A stretch of 64,000 nt of DNA from Devosia ureilytica (GCF_024273195.1 NZ_JAMZCU010000001.1:186001-250000), one strand, 5' to 3'; positions 34,839-43,598 are shown, numbered from the stretch's first letter. Program-made: numbers and translations. Notes: generated from the sequence alone by a model not told the origin.

Positions 34839-35954
34839 GTGACGACTGTTATCGGACAGACTGCTGCAGCGGGAGAATTGCTGGAGTCAGCTTGCGCTGC
34901 GGCGGACCGCTTAGGGGATAGCGAAAGCTTGCCCCGGATCGGGCTTTTCGGTCTCGGGGTTCCCGAGGGACTGGTCGCGGCGGCCGGAAGCGTCTGCATC
35001 CATGTGAATTTCGGCGCTTCTCCAGACAACGAGCCGATGCGCGATGTCATCGAGCCCTTCGTGGACCATGAGGTGCGGGTGTTTCTCAACCGCTTTGCCC
35101 TCGGCGACTTCAATGGCCTGGCGGGGGTGGTTTTTGCGCGCGACGATGCGGCGGCGCTGACTGCCTATCAGTATGCGACCGAGTGGGTGCGGCAAGGGCG
35201 GGCTCCTGTCGGAACGCCACCGCTCTTCCTTTTTAATCTTGTGCATTCCCGCACGGTTGCGGCCCAAAAGTTCAATCGCATCCAGTGTGACAAGCTGGTG
35301 AATTTTCTGGTTCGGGTTGGTCTCGACCGGCCCGGCGATGCGGCGATGTCGGCAATGGCCGCGCTATCCAGGCGCCGTGATGGGCTTCTCCAGGCTGCCA
35401 GGGCCGTGCCGGGCGCGTTGACGACGCAGTGGCGCAATGCTGGCCGTTTCATGAGCGTTGCGGCGCATACCGAGCTGCTGGAGCGCGCTGTTGCCGACTT
35501 CGACCGTGCAGAGAGGGCAGGGCCGCGTCTGGGCCTTGTCGGCTCTGCTGTGGATGATCCTGGCTTCCTTGCGATGCTGGATCGCGTCGGCGTTCTAGTC
35601 GCCGATCTGCAGGCCTATGGGCAGTTCTGGCCCGGCGCCTGGGAGCAGAAGGCCGACATTGAGGCGATGCTGGACGTATTGTCCGGGGATCCTTCATGCC
35701 CCCGAATTGTGCCGCCACAAAACCACCGCCAATCGCTCGTGGATCGCGTCGTTGCCGCCGAATGTGATCTCGTTGTCTGCCAATTGGCACAGACCGACGA
35801 CACGTTTGGTTGGGAACTCCCGGCGCTCAAAGCCGCGCTTGCGGCGCATGGGATCAGGTTCGTTCATCTCGGGTTTCGAGACCACCGCCCGGATGCCGAC
35901 TGGCTGGCAGGGGCCGAACAGAAGCTGGTTCAAGCCTTGGAGGCCGCGCCGTGA
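34839..35954 (+). CDS. 2-hydroxyacyl-CoA dehydratase-like subunit A, lacking key cysteines
   Basis: 371 residues. The C-terminal half follows the family: LVGSAVDDPGFLAMLDRVGVLVADLQAYGQFW, DPSCPRIVPPQ, and CDLVVCQLAQTDDTFGWELPALKAALAAHGIRFVHL, whose usual form is a KFCDP-containing strand. By eye alignment the Cys of FCDP is replaced (QTDDT), and the Cys of the EDxCxG segment is also absent (DLQAYG); one CD pair (RIQCDKL) remains. Canonical members bind a [4Fe-4S] cluster and dehydrate (R)-2-hydroxyacyl-CoA or reduce benzoyl-CoA. GTG 34839 is preferred on ribosome-site spacing; GTG 34836 is possible. GTGA overlap with subunit B. Confidence 0.7.
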   Translation: MTTVIGQTAAAGELLESACAAADRLGDSESLPRIGLFGLGVPEGLVAAAGSVCIHVNFGASPDNEPMRDVIEPFVDHEVRVFLNRFALGDFNGLAGVVFARDDAAALTAYQYATEWVRQGRAPVGTPPLFLFNLVHSRTVAAQKFNRIQCDKLVNFLVRVGLDRPGDAAMSAMAALSRRRDGLLQAARAVPGALTTQWRNAGRFMSVAAHTELLERAVADFDRAERAGPRLGLVGSAVDDPGFLAMLDRVGVLVADLQAYGQFWPGAWEQKADIEAMLDVLSGDPSCPRIVPPQNHRQSLVDRVVAAECDLVVCQLAQTDDTFGWELPALKAALAAHGIRFVHLGFRDHRPDADWLAGAEQKLVQALEAAP

Positions 35955-37225
35955 CCTATCAGCCCCTAGCGGCGACGGCCGCAGCGACCGACTATCAGCG
36001 CAATTGGGTCAAGCAATTGCGGACCCAGATTACGTCGGGCACGCAATATGCCTTCGTCAATGCCGATACGCCGCATGAGCTTTTTCATGCCATGGACATG
36101 CCGATCGTCACCAATCAGTGGTGGTCGGCAGTGATCGCGGCCAAGCAGCTCTCCCAATATTATTTCGACTACATGCAGGCCGAGGGCTTCCACGAGCGAC
36201 TGGCGCGCTATTCGAGCCTGCCCCTGATTGCCGAACTGGAAGGCGATGCGGAGCGGCAACCCTGGGGCGGTCTGCCCAAACCGGCCATGCTATGCGCCCG
36301 CCTCAGTGCGGACGATCATGGCAAGATTTTCTCGCTTTGGGCCGAACAAACGGGCGCGCATCTGACCCTGTTGTCTGCACCCGCAGTTCCCGACCCGGAC
36401 CCCGAATGGTGGTCCCGCGCGCGCGTGGATTGGGAAGAGCTCTATCACACAGATCGCCTTGATCTGATGGTGGGTGAGTTCGAAACCTTGATCGCAGACA
36501 TCGAGGCTTTGACGGGACGGCGTTTCGATCCCGAGGCCTTTGCGCGCTATATGGACGCCATCGACCGCCAGGAAGCCATTTTTGAAGAGGCGAGCGATCT
36601 CGTCGCAACCGCCCCGCAATGTCCCATCCGCATCGCCGAGCAAATCCCCAATGTCATGATCCCGCAATGGCATCGCGGTTCGGATTGGGCAATCGACCAC
36701 GCGCAGCGTTTCCGCGATGAACTGGCTGAGCGCGTCGAAGCCGGCGTGTCAGTCGTTGAAGACGAGAAGATCCGCATGATGTGGATTGGGGCAGGACTCT
36801 GGTTCGACACAAGTTTCTACGCGGCCTTTGAAGAAAGTCATGGCGCGGCCTTTGTCTGGTCGATGTATCTGCCCTTTGCGGCTGACGGCTATCGTCGGGC
36901 CAGCAATGGCGATCCGCTCCGGGCGCTGGCCGCGCGCGTTTCGGCCATGAATGAGCAGTTGCATCAGCCGCCCTGGATCAATGCCTGGATGGTCGAGCAG
37001 GCACGGAAATATCGCATCGATGTCGCTCTTATGCTCATCCCCCAGCATGACCGTTTTTCCGGCCACGGCTCGCTTTACGCAAAGGCGGCGCTGGAGGCGG
37101 CGGGCGTCAAAGTTATCGAAGTCTGGTCCGACATGGTCGATCAGCGTGATTGGGACCGCGATGCCGTCGTTCGCCGCATCACCCCGGTTCTCGACGCCGT
37201 GCTGGAAGAGAAGCATTTGACATAG
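35951..37225 (+). CDS. 2-hydroxyacyl-CoA dehydratase-like subunit B, lacking all three expected ligand cysteines
   Basis: 424 residues. Family features: AFVNADTPHELFHAMDMPIV (position of the PEELxxAxGxxPV motif), LPKPAMLCARL, and the ending VIEVWSDMVDQRDWDRDAVVRRI. By eye alignment the three usual cluster ligands are gone: the DLCSY Cys is Ala in ERLARYS, the ICDT Cys is Ala in LSADDHGK, and the SCKP segment reads HDRFSGHG. Only two cysteines remain elsewhere. No HgdC-type activator ATPase is in the window. Start GTG overlaps the subunit A stop. The pair may be a non-radical or scaffold derivative of the fold. Confidence 0.7.
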   Translation: MTYQPLAATAAATDYQRNWVKQLRTQITSGTQYAFVNADTPHELFHAMDMPIVTNQWWSAVIAAKQLSQYYFDYMQAEGFHERLARYSSLPLIAELEGDAERQPWGGLPKPAMLCARLSADDHGKIFSLWAEQTGAHLTLLSAPAVPDPDPEWWSRARVDWEELYHTDRLDLMVGEFETLIADIEALTGRRFDPEAFARYMDAIDRQEAIFEEASDLVATAPQCPIRIAEQIPNVMIPQWHRGSDWAIDHAQRFRDELAERVEAGVSVVEDEKIRMMWIGAGLWFDTSFYAAFEESHGAAFVWSMYLPFAADGYRRASNGDPLRALAARVSAMNEQLHQPPWINAWMVEQARKYRIDVALMLIPQHDRFSGHGSLYAKAALEAAGVKVIEVWSDMVDQRDWDRDAVVRRITPVLDAVLEEKHLT

Positions 37226-37245
37226 TTCATTGTATGAACCATTAT
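37217..37245 (+). promoter_or_regulatory. Internal promoter with MarR operator O3 for CoA-transferase 2
   Basis: TTGACA (37217-37222, inside the last codons of subunit B), 17-base spacer, CATTAT (37240-37245). The palindrome TAGTTCA-N5-TGAACCA (37223-37241, one mismatch to the other two sites) fills the space between -35 and -10. A second, weaker repeat TATGAA-N9-TTCATA overlaps it. Confidence 0.72.
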
Positions 37246-37294
37246 CATTCATAACAAGATCGGCAAAGGCCGGCTGAGGAATGGGAGGCGCGCC

Positions 37295-38437
37295 GTGGGC
37301 GCATTGGACGGTCTTAAGATCGCGGACTTCTCCTGGGTTGGTGCGGGACCGCGCGCCACCAAGGACCTTGCTGACAATGGTGCAATCGTCATCAAGATCG
37401 AGTCGCGGAAGCGGCCTGATCTGGGTCGCCTGTCGCCCCCCTTTGCCGGTGGCCAGAAAAATCTGGATGGTTCGGCTTTTTTCGCGCAGACCAACACGTC
37501 CAAGAAGAGTGTCACGATTAATCTCTCGACCCCCGAAGGCGTGGAGATTGCCAAGAAACTGATCGCCTGGGCCGATGTCGTCGTCGAAAATTTTGGTCCC
37601 GGCTATATGGAGCGGATTGGCCTGGGCTACGAGACGCTCAAGTCCATCAGGCCCGACATCATCCTGGCCAGCGTCTCGGTGGCCGGACGAACCGGGCCTA
37701 TGGCGGGGTTCCGTGGCTATGGCAATTCGGCCGCTGCCCATTCGGGCCATGCCGCATTGACCGGGTGGGCCGGCCGCGCGCCGCATATGCCGCCCCTGGC
37801 CTATGGCGACGTGGTCGCGCCCATGTTTGCCACGGTCGCGATCCTGGCGGCACTCGAACACCATGCGCGCACCGGCGAGGGCCAGCATCTCGATATTTCC
37901 CAGACCGAACCGATGGTTCATGTCATTGCCGATCTCTATGCCCATGCCAGCATGCCGGACAAGGCGGGCAACGAGGATGCGGATTATCTTTTGCATGGGG
38001 TGTTTCCATGCGCCGGGGATGATCGATGGATCGCCATCGCCATTGATAACCATGGTCAATTGACGCCCTTGGCGGACGTCCTGGAATTGACGGTGCCACC
38101 GGATGAAGCCGCTCTTGCGGAGGCAACGGCAAAATTCGAGGCCGGGGATCTCGCAGCAAAGCTGCGGTCCCTGGGCATTGCTGCTGCACCTGTTCTCGAC
38201 GGGCGCGACGTGGCGCAAAGCGCGGAATTGGCAGCGGCCGGCCATTTCGTCGCGCTCGACCATCCCGTTCTGGGATCAGCCAGGATGCCGGCGCCACCCT
38301 ATCAATTGTCTGAAACGCCCTGGGCAATGACTGCTGCGCCACTTTTGGGGGAGCATAACAGGGAAGTGCTGGGCGAGATTGCCGGGCTCTCGGATGCCGA
38401 AATTGCGCGCCTCGAAGCAGAAGGGGTGCTCGCATGA
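37295..38437 (+). CDS. Class III (CaiB/BaiF) CoA-transferase 2
   Basis: 380 residues. GLKIADFSWVGAGPRATKDLADNGAIVIKIES, TNTSKKSVTINLSTPEG, VVENFGPGYMERIGLGYETL and ARTGEGQHLDISQTE are family segments. The catalytic Asp is placed in LAYGDVVAPMFATV. First of three tandem CoA-transferase genes joined by 4-base overlaps and driven by their own operator-bearing promoter. Tandem class III transferases often form hetero-oligomers (as in benzylsuccinate CoA-transferase), so genes 2-4 may make one complex. Confidence 0.85.
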   Translation: MGALDGLKIADFSWVGAGPRATKDLADNGAIVIKIESRKRPDLGRLSPPFAGGQKNLDGSAFFAQTNTSKKSVTINLSTPEGVEIAKKLIAWADVVVENFGPGYMERIGLGYETLKSIRPDIILASVSVAGRTGPMAGFRGYGNSAAAHSGHAALTGWAGRAPHMPPLAYGDVVAPMFATVAILAALEHHARTGEGQHLDISQTEPMVHVIADLYAHASMPDKAGNEDADYLLHGVFPCAGDDRWIAIAIDNHGQLTPLADVLELTVPPDEAALAEATAKFEAGDLAAKLRSLGIAAAPVLDGRDVAQSAELAAAGHFVALDHPVLGSARMPAPPYQLSETPWAMTAAPLLGEHNREVLGEIAGLSDAEIARLEAEGVLA

Positions 38438-39522
38438 CGCTGCTCAAAGGGATCAAGGTTCTCGAAATTGCCGATGGGCTGGTCGATTTCGGTGGGCGGA
38501 TGCTGGCCGAAATGGGCGCGGACGTGGTCTCGATAAGCTCAGAGCAGGATCGTGCGAAAGAGCGCGTGCTGGCCTGGCATCATGGCAAGACGCGGCTGAG
38601 TGTCGACGATCCTGAAGCGATCATTCCGCTGGCTAGACAGGCCGATATCGTCCTTGACGGGCAGCGAAATGGAGACCGGTTCGGACTGAGTGATGTTCTG
38701 GGCCCTGACACAAAAACCATCCATGTCCGCGTTTTTGCCGAGCGCGGATCGAGCGCGCCCGCCACTGACCTGACCCTGATGGCGCAGTCGAGCCTGATGG
38801 GCGTCACCGGTGATCCAGATCGTCCGCCGCTGCGGTTTCCCGGCGAGCAGGCCTATGCCCTGACAGGTATTCAGGCGGCAACAGCGGCCTTGCTGGGCCT
38901 TTATGCCCGGCGTCGCATTGGTCACGGCCAGCGGGTGGATGTGTCGGCGCGCCAAAGCGCGACGCTCGCCAGCTATCGCGAAGCGATCATGTATGAATGG
39001 ACGGGCCGTATTGGCAGGCGCAACGGCAATTTGCTCGTGCGCGGCAAGTCTGGGGTCCGCCAGGTGTGGGAGGCCCGCGATGGGCATGTCACCTGGTCGA
39101 TGATCGACAATCCACCGATGATGCGCGCCCTTGTGGCCGTTCTGGCCGAGCAGGGTGTCGCCGGCGAGCTGTCCGACGTCGATTGGGACAATACCCTGGT
39201 CGCGGATCTCCCACAGGAAACTATCGAACGTTGGCAGGCCATTGTGGGGGAATTCTTCAAGTCCCAGGAGAAGGCGCAATTGGGCCGGTGGTCGCTGCAA
39301 AAGGGCTGGGGTCTTTCGGTCATCAATACGCCCGCCGAAGTGCGCCACAGCGAGCAACTGGCTTCGCGCAGCCTGTTTGTGCAGGTGACCGATGAGGCCA
39401 CAGGGGAGAAGGCGAGCCTGCCGGGCCCGCTATTCGTTTCGACAATCAAGCCGGTGCCACCCGCCCGGACGCTATCGGCGCCCCAACCGGCCAGTTCATT
39501 CAAGCGCTGGAGCGCGTCATGA
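38434..39522 (+). CDS. Class III CoA-transferase 3, probably non-catalytic
   Basis: 362 residues; the fold is recognisable (LLKGIKVLEIADGLVDFGGRMLAEMGADVVSI, ARRRIGHGQRVDVSARQSA) but degenerate. The N-terminal region lacks the usual R-x-KRS nucleotide-binding stretch (it reads WHHGKTRLSVD), and the catalytic Asp position aligns with Glu in LRFPGEQAYALTG. An inactive partner subunit of the neighbouring transferases is the simplest reading; altered activity is possible. Coupled on both sides by ATGA overlaps. Confidence 0.78.
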   Translation: MTLLKGIKVLEIADGLVDFGGRMLAEMGADVVSISSEQDRAKERVLAWHHGKTRLSVDDPEAIIPLARQADIVLDGQRNGDRFGLSDVLGPDTKTIHVRVFAERGSSAPATDLTLMAQSSLMGVTGDPDRPPLRFPGEQAYALTGIQAATAALLGLYARRRIGHGQRVDVSARQSATLASYREAIMYEWTGRIGRRNGNLLVRGKSGVRQVWEARDGHVTWSMIDNPPMMRALVAVLAEQGVAGELSDVDWDNTLVADLPQETIERWQAIVGEFFKSQEKAQLGRWSLQKGWGLSVINTPAEVRHSEQLASRSLFVQVTDEATGEKASLPGPLFVSTIKPVPPARTLSAPQPASSFKRWSAS

Positions 39523-40703
39523 GCGGTGCACTGGCGGAGCTCAAGGTGCTGGATTTTTCCAGGCTGCTGCCCGGCCCCTATTGCAGCTGGCTGCTGGCCG
39601 ACATGGGCGCCGAGGTGATCCGCGTGGAAAACCCGCGAGAGATCAGCAAGCAGGCCAAGGTGTTCGGATGGGACAAGCTGCCTGAGGCAGATCGGCGTCG
39701 GCTGCGCGAAACCGATATTTTGGCGCGCAACAAGCGCTCCATCCTGCTCGATATTGGGCATGAAGACGCGCTTCCAGTACTGCAGGACCTCGCCAAGGGC
39801 GTGGACATTGTTGTTGAGGACTACCGGCCCGGCGTGCTGTCCGGGCTGGGGCTGGGCTACGACGCCCTTTCGGCGCTCAATCCCGGCCTGATCTATGCCA
39901 GCCTTACTCTTTGCGGACAGATCGGTCCTTATCGCGACAAGCCGGGGCACGATCCCGTTGCTCTGTCGATTGCCGGCGTGCAGTCGCGCATTGGCGAAGA
40001 CCTGAATGCGCCGAGCTTTGCCGGCATTCCCGCGGCCGATGTGATCACCGGCAGCCATGCCGCTTTCGCTATTCTCGCCGCCGTGCATGAACGAGGCCGC
40101 ACCGGACGCGGCCGGCATGTCGATGTGGCGATGAGCGATTGCGCCATGAGCCTGTTGGTCAATGTGCTGTCGCGCTATCCCGACCCTGCAACTATCCCCC
40201 CGCGCGGTACGCGCCGGGCCGATATGGGGCTTTGGCGGACGAGAGACGGCAAGTTCATCTGCACCACCGATATGGAACCGCGCTATTGGAAGGTCTTCTG
40301 CGAGACGGTGGGACGCCCTGACTTCGTACCCTTGCAAAACAGCGTCGAAAGCCGGCCTGAAATCCGGTCGGTGCTCGAGGCTGTGTTCCTCGAAAGGGAC
40401 CAGGCCGAGTGGCTGGCCATTCTTGAAGCGGCGGGGACGCAGTTTGCGCCGGTGAACGACATCCTAGAAGCCTTGGCCGACTCGCATGTTCGGGCCAGAG
40501 GCATGGTCGTAGAAGCCGCAGGAGAAGACGGCAGGACCGTCACACAGATCGGTGCGCCGGTCCGCCTTGAGGAGGGCGGTTCCCTGCGATGGCTGGGGCA
40601 CATGCCCGGCGCCGATACCCAGTTTGTCCTGTCCCAGTTGGGAATGGACAGCCTGGAGTTCGAGCAACTGAGGAGAAGCGGCGCGCTTGGCGCCGAAAAT
40701 TAG
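39519..40703 (+). CDS. Class III (CaiB/BaiF) CoA-transferase 4
   Basis: 394 residues. ELKVLDFSRLLPGPYCSWLLADMGAEVIRVENP, LARNKRSILLDIGHED, VVEDYRPGVLSGLGLGYDAL and the catalytic Asp in GIPAADVITGSHAAF are intact; RTGRGRHVDVAMSD completes the pattern. Although closest in style to alpha-methylacyl-CoA racemases, the cluster context favours CoA transfer; a racemase cannot be excluded by eye. It ends 20 bases before the TRAP genes, probably in one transcript. Confidence 0.85.
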   Translation: MSGALAELKVLDFSRLLPGPYCSWLLADMGAEVIRVENPREISKQAKVFGWDKLPEADRRRLRETDILARNKRSILLDIGHEDALPVLQDLAKGVDIVVEDYRPGVLSGLGLGYDALSALNPGLIYASLTLCGQIGPYRDKPGHDPVALSIAGVQSRIGEDLNAPSFAGIPAADVITGSHAAFAILAAVHERGRTGRGRHVDVAMSDCAMSLLVNVLSRYPDPATIPPRGTRRADMGLWRTRDGKFICTTDMEPRYWKVFCETVGRPDFVPLQNSVESRPEIRSVLEAVFLERDQAEWLAILEAAGTQFAPVNDILEALADSHVRARGMVVEAAGEDGRTVTQIGAPVRLEEGGSLRWLGHMPGADTQFVLSQLGMDSLEFEQLRRSGALGAEN

Positions 40704-40723
40704 GTCTCACACGGGAGGAACTG

Positions 40724-41737
40724 ATGAGCCTGAAACTGACGACTTGGACGGTACTGGTGACGACGGGGCTGACTGCCCTGATGGGTGGCGCAATCGCCCA
40801 GGAATTCCAGTTGAACTATGCCTCGCCCTATTCGCCAACCCACCCCTATGGTGCGGCAGACGCTGAATGGATCGAACGCATCAATGAACAGACTGATGGC
40901 CGCGTGGTCATCACGCCATTCTGGGGTGGATCGCTGATCACCAGCCGCGAGGGCGTAGATGAACTCGCAGCTGGCGTCGCTGACATTTCCTACATCGCGC
41001 CGATCTACGCACGTTCGGGTTATGACCTTAACCGTCTGACCCCGCAGCTGTTCTACGGTTATGCCGACGCCCAGGATGTCCTGAGCGTCTATATGGATCT
41101 GTGGGAAGAGTATCCGCAATATGCCGAAGAACTCGACGGCGTTAAGGTGCTGGGGTTCAACGTCGGTACCCCCATGCACTTGATGTTGCGCGAAAAGCCC
41201 TTTGAGAAGATCGAAGATCTCCAGGGCCTGCGCATCCGTTCGGCGGTGGACTATGTCGGAGCCCTTGCCAGCTTCGGCGCCGAAGGTGTTACAATGCCCA
41301 TGACGGACACCTATCCGTCGCTGCAGCGCGGAGTTCTCGATGGGGTCATTGCACCATACGAGGCGCTCAAGTCTTTGAGCTTTGCGGAAGTCATCAACTA
41401 TTATTCCGAGCTGCCCCATAGCCGCGGCGCCTATCCATCGCGCGCCATGAATGGAGATGTCTGGGCCAGCCTGCCAGCAGATATCCAGCAGGTGTTCGAG
41501 GACAATATCGAGTGGCTGACCCAGGCGACCTATGAAAACGCCCAGGCAGCGGAAGACGATGGCAAGGCCTATGGCGAGGAACAGGGCGTGGTATTTAATG
41601 CCGTCGATCCCGCAGTCGTCGCCACCTATTCCGAAGCCTTTGCGGAATCGGCCAAGACGACGGCCGAGCAGCTAGACGCCGCTGGCCTGCCGGGCACGGA
41701 AATTCTCGGCAAGATCCGTGCCGCGCACGACGAATAG
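40724..41737 (+). CDS. TRAP transporter solute-binding protein (DctP family)
   Basis: 337 residues with a signal peptide cleaved near GAIAQEF. Family segments: TDGRVVITPFWGGSLITSREGVDELAAGVADI, FEKIEDLQGLRIRS (the conserved carboxylate-binding Arg is in LRIRS) and VTMPMTDTYPSLQRGVLDG. It captures an organic acid in the periplasm for the DctQM membrane proteins. An excellent GGGAGGAA lies 6 bases before the ATG. A 12-bp hairpin with a UUCG loop follows, likely keeping this mRNA part abundant. The ligand is unknown, presumably the acid activated by the adjacent CoA-transferases. Confidence 0.9.
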   Translation: MSLKLTTWTVLVTTGLTALMGGAIAQEFQLNYASPYSPTHPYGAADAEWIERINEQTDGRVVITPFWGGSLITSREGVDELAAGVADISYIAPIYARSGYDLNRLTPQLFYGYADAQDVLSVYMDLWEEYPQYAEELDGVKVLGFNVGTPMHLMLREKPFEKIEDLQGLRIRSAVDYVGALASFGAEGVTMPMTDTYPSLQRGVLDGVIAPYEALKSLSFAEVINYYSELPHSRGAYPSRAMNGDVWASLPADIQQVFEDNIEWLTQATYENAQAAEDDGKAYGEEQGVVFNAVDPAVVATYSEAFAESAKTTAEQLDAAGLPGTEILGKIRAAHDE

Positions 41738-41745
41738 ATCCCTCC

Positions 41746-41773
41746 GTGCCGCGCATCTTCGGATGCGCGGCAC
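41746..41773 (+). terminator. 12-bp UUCG hairpin between binding protein and small permease
   Basis: GTGCCGCGCATC-TTCG-GATGCGCGGCAC is a perfect stem on an extra-stable UUCG tetraloop, 8 bases after the dctP stop. ACC TTAAGG follows rather than a T-tract, so it looks like an mRNA-stabilising or partial terminator element rather than a full terminator. Confidence 0.8.
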
Positions 41774-41793
41774 ACCTTAAGGGCGGAGCAGCC

Positions 41794-42309
41794 ATGAAAA
41801 CCTTTGAAACCCTGTTGCGACGCCTCTGCGCGGCGGCCGCCTTTGTGGGTGTAGCCGCCATTCTTTCGCTGATGGCCCTCACTGTCATTACCGTCATCTT
41901 CCGGGCAATCAGCATTGCCTTTCCGGGCACCTATTCGTTGTCAGAACTGCTCCTTATTCCGGCGGTCAGTTGCGCGCTTGCCTATGCGGCCATGCAGGGT
42001 GAGCACACCCGTGTCACCCTTTTTGTGGACCGGATCCGGTCGCGGCGCCTGCGTCTTGGGCTCGAGGGCACAATGACCTTTCTGGGCTCACTGTTCTGGG
42101 TCGCGATTGCCTGGGCCACCATTAAAGAAGCACTGCGGCGGATGGCTCAGAACGAGCTTTCTCCCATCATCAATGTGCCGGTTGCACCGTTCCGTTGGGC
42201 CATGGCGGCCGCGATCATCCTTCTCTGCGTCGTCTTGATGTTTCAGGCAATCAGACTGTGGCGCGGGGAAGAAACTGAAGACGATAGGGGCGGGGACTAC
42301 ACCAAATGA
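41794..42309 (+). CDS. TRAP transporter small permease (DctQ family)
   Basis: 171 residues, four membrane segments. ALTVITVIFRAISIAFPGTYSLSELLLIPAVSCALAYAAMQGEHTRVTLF contains the usual DctQ pattern (E-x4-x-G.H..v). Start ATG has GGCGGAG 6 bases upstream. Overlaps dctM by ATGA. Confidence 0.88.
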   Translation: MKTFETLLRRLCAAAAFVGVAAILSLMALTVITVIFRAISIAFPGTYSLSELLLIPAVSCALAYAAMQGEHTRVTLFVDRIRSRRLRLGLEGTMTFLGSLFWVAIAWATIKEALRRMAQNELSPIINVPVAPFRWAMAAAIILLCVVLMFQAIRLWRGEETEDDRGGDYTK

Positions 42310-43598
42310 CTGTTACGATCGGTTTTATCGGTCTTGGAATTCTCTTCGGCTTCATCGCGCTTGGCATGCCAATCGGCTTCGCCATGGGGCTTGTGGGTTT
42401 TGTCGGCTTCGCGGTGTTGGTGAGCCTGGATGCCGCAGTCGTTCGAATTGGTGTCACCGCCTATGATCTGGCAACCAATTACGCCATAGGTACCATCCCG
42501 CTCTTTCTTTTCATGGCGCACATACTGTTCGCCTCCGGCATTGGGCGCGACCTTTATGACTTTGCCTCCAAATGGATGGGCCGCCGCCGTGGAGGGCTCG
42601 CCATGGCAACTGTTGGGGCGTCGGCGGGCTTTGCTGCGGTGAGCGCTTCATCGCTTGCGACCACGGCTACCATGGGTCTCGTGGCCATGCCCGAGATGCG
42701 CAAGAACAATTACAACCTCTCGCTGGCCTCAGGCAGCGTTGTAGCCGGTGGGACAATCGGCTCATTGATCCCCCCTTCGGGGATGTTCATCATCTATGGC
42801 ATCCTGACGGAAACCTCGATCGGCAAGATGTTTGCTGCCGGGATCATTCCGGGGATTTTGCTGGCCCTGTTCTATATTGTGACCATCGCAATCTGGTGCC
42901 GGATTGATCCCAATGCCGGTCCGCGCGGGCCAAAGTTCACACTGCGGGAAAAGCTTTGGAGCTTCACACGCACCGGTGAAGTCATATTCCTGTTTACACT
43001 GGTCATGGGCGGGATCGTTCTGGGGTGGTTTACGCCCACGGAGGCCGGCGCCATCGGTGCTTTCGGGGCGATCATCATTTCGGTGGCGCGCAGACGGCTG
43101 AATTGGGAGGCGGCACGTAGGGCCATTTATGCCACTCTCAAGACGACGGGCATGATTTTTGGCATCCTGTTCGGAGCCTTAGTCTTCAATTCCTTTGTTA
43201 CAGCCAGCACCATTCCGTTGCATATCGTTGAGTTTGTTACGCAAAGCGGTCTGCCAAGCATGGCGGTGCTGGCGCTCGTACTGCTGGTTTATTTCGTGCT
43301 GGGCATGGTGCTCGATGCTTCGGCAATGATGACACTGACCATTCCGCTGTTCTTTCCGCTGATGATGGATCTGGGCTTTGATGCGGTCCTGTTCGGGGTG
43401 CTTGTGGTGCGCATGACTGAAATTGCACTGATCACCCCGCCCGTGGGCATGAATGTCTACATTCTTTCCGGGGTCGCCAAGGACGTCCCACTGGACAAGA
43501 TCTTCAAAGGCGCCTTGCCCTTTGTGGCCGCGGACATATTGCACGTTGCGATGCTCATTGCCTTTCCCTTGCTGGTCCTGTGGTTGCCAAGCTTGTGA
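42306..43598 (+). CDS. TRAP transporter large permease (DctM family)
   Basis: 430 residues with about twelve membrane segments. GMPIGFAMGLVGFVGF at the start, FLFMAHILFASGIGRDLYD, GGTIGSLIPPSGMFIIYGILTETSIGKMFAAGIIPGI and VLDASAMMTLTIPLFFPLM are typical DctM segments; PPVGMNVYILSG near the end is diagnostic. It is the sodium-driven translocating subunit and completes the TRAP set. Confidence 0.9.
   Translation: MTVTIGFIGLGILFGFIALGMPIGFAMGLVGFVGFAVLVSLDAAVVRIGVTAYDLATNYAIGTIPLFLFMAHILFASGIGRDLYDFASKWMGRRRGGLAMATVGASAGFAAVSASSLATTATMGLVAMPEMRKNNYNLSLASGSVVAGGTIGSLIPPSGMFIIYGILTETSIGKMFAAGIIPGILLALFYIVTIAIWCRIDPNAGPRGPKFTLREKLWSFTRTGEVIFLFTLVMGGIVLGWFTPTEAGAIGAFGAIIISVARRRLNWEAARRAIYATLKTTGMIFGILFGALVFNSFVTASTIPLHIVEFVTQSGLPSMAVLALVLLVYFVLGMVLDASAMMTLTIPLFFPLMMDLGFDAVLFGVLVVRMTEIALITPPVGMNVYILSGVAKDVPLDKIFKGALPFVAADILHVAMLIAFPLLVLWLPSL

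Noticed and set aside
36749-38263. A 504-codon open frame on the minus strand
   Set aside because: It is antisense to the dehydratase-like subunit B and CoA-transferase 2, which have family motifs. Its product is rich in Arg, Gly and His without family similarity, as expected of a GC-rich shadow.
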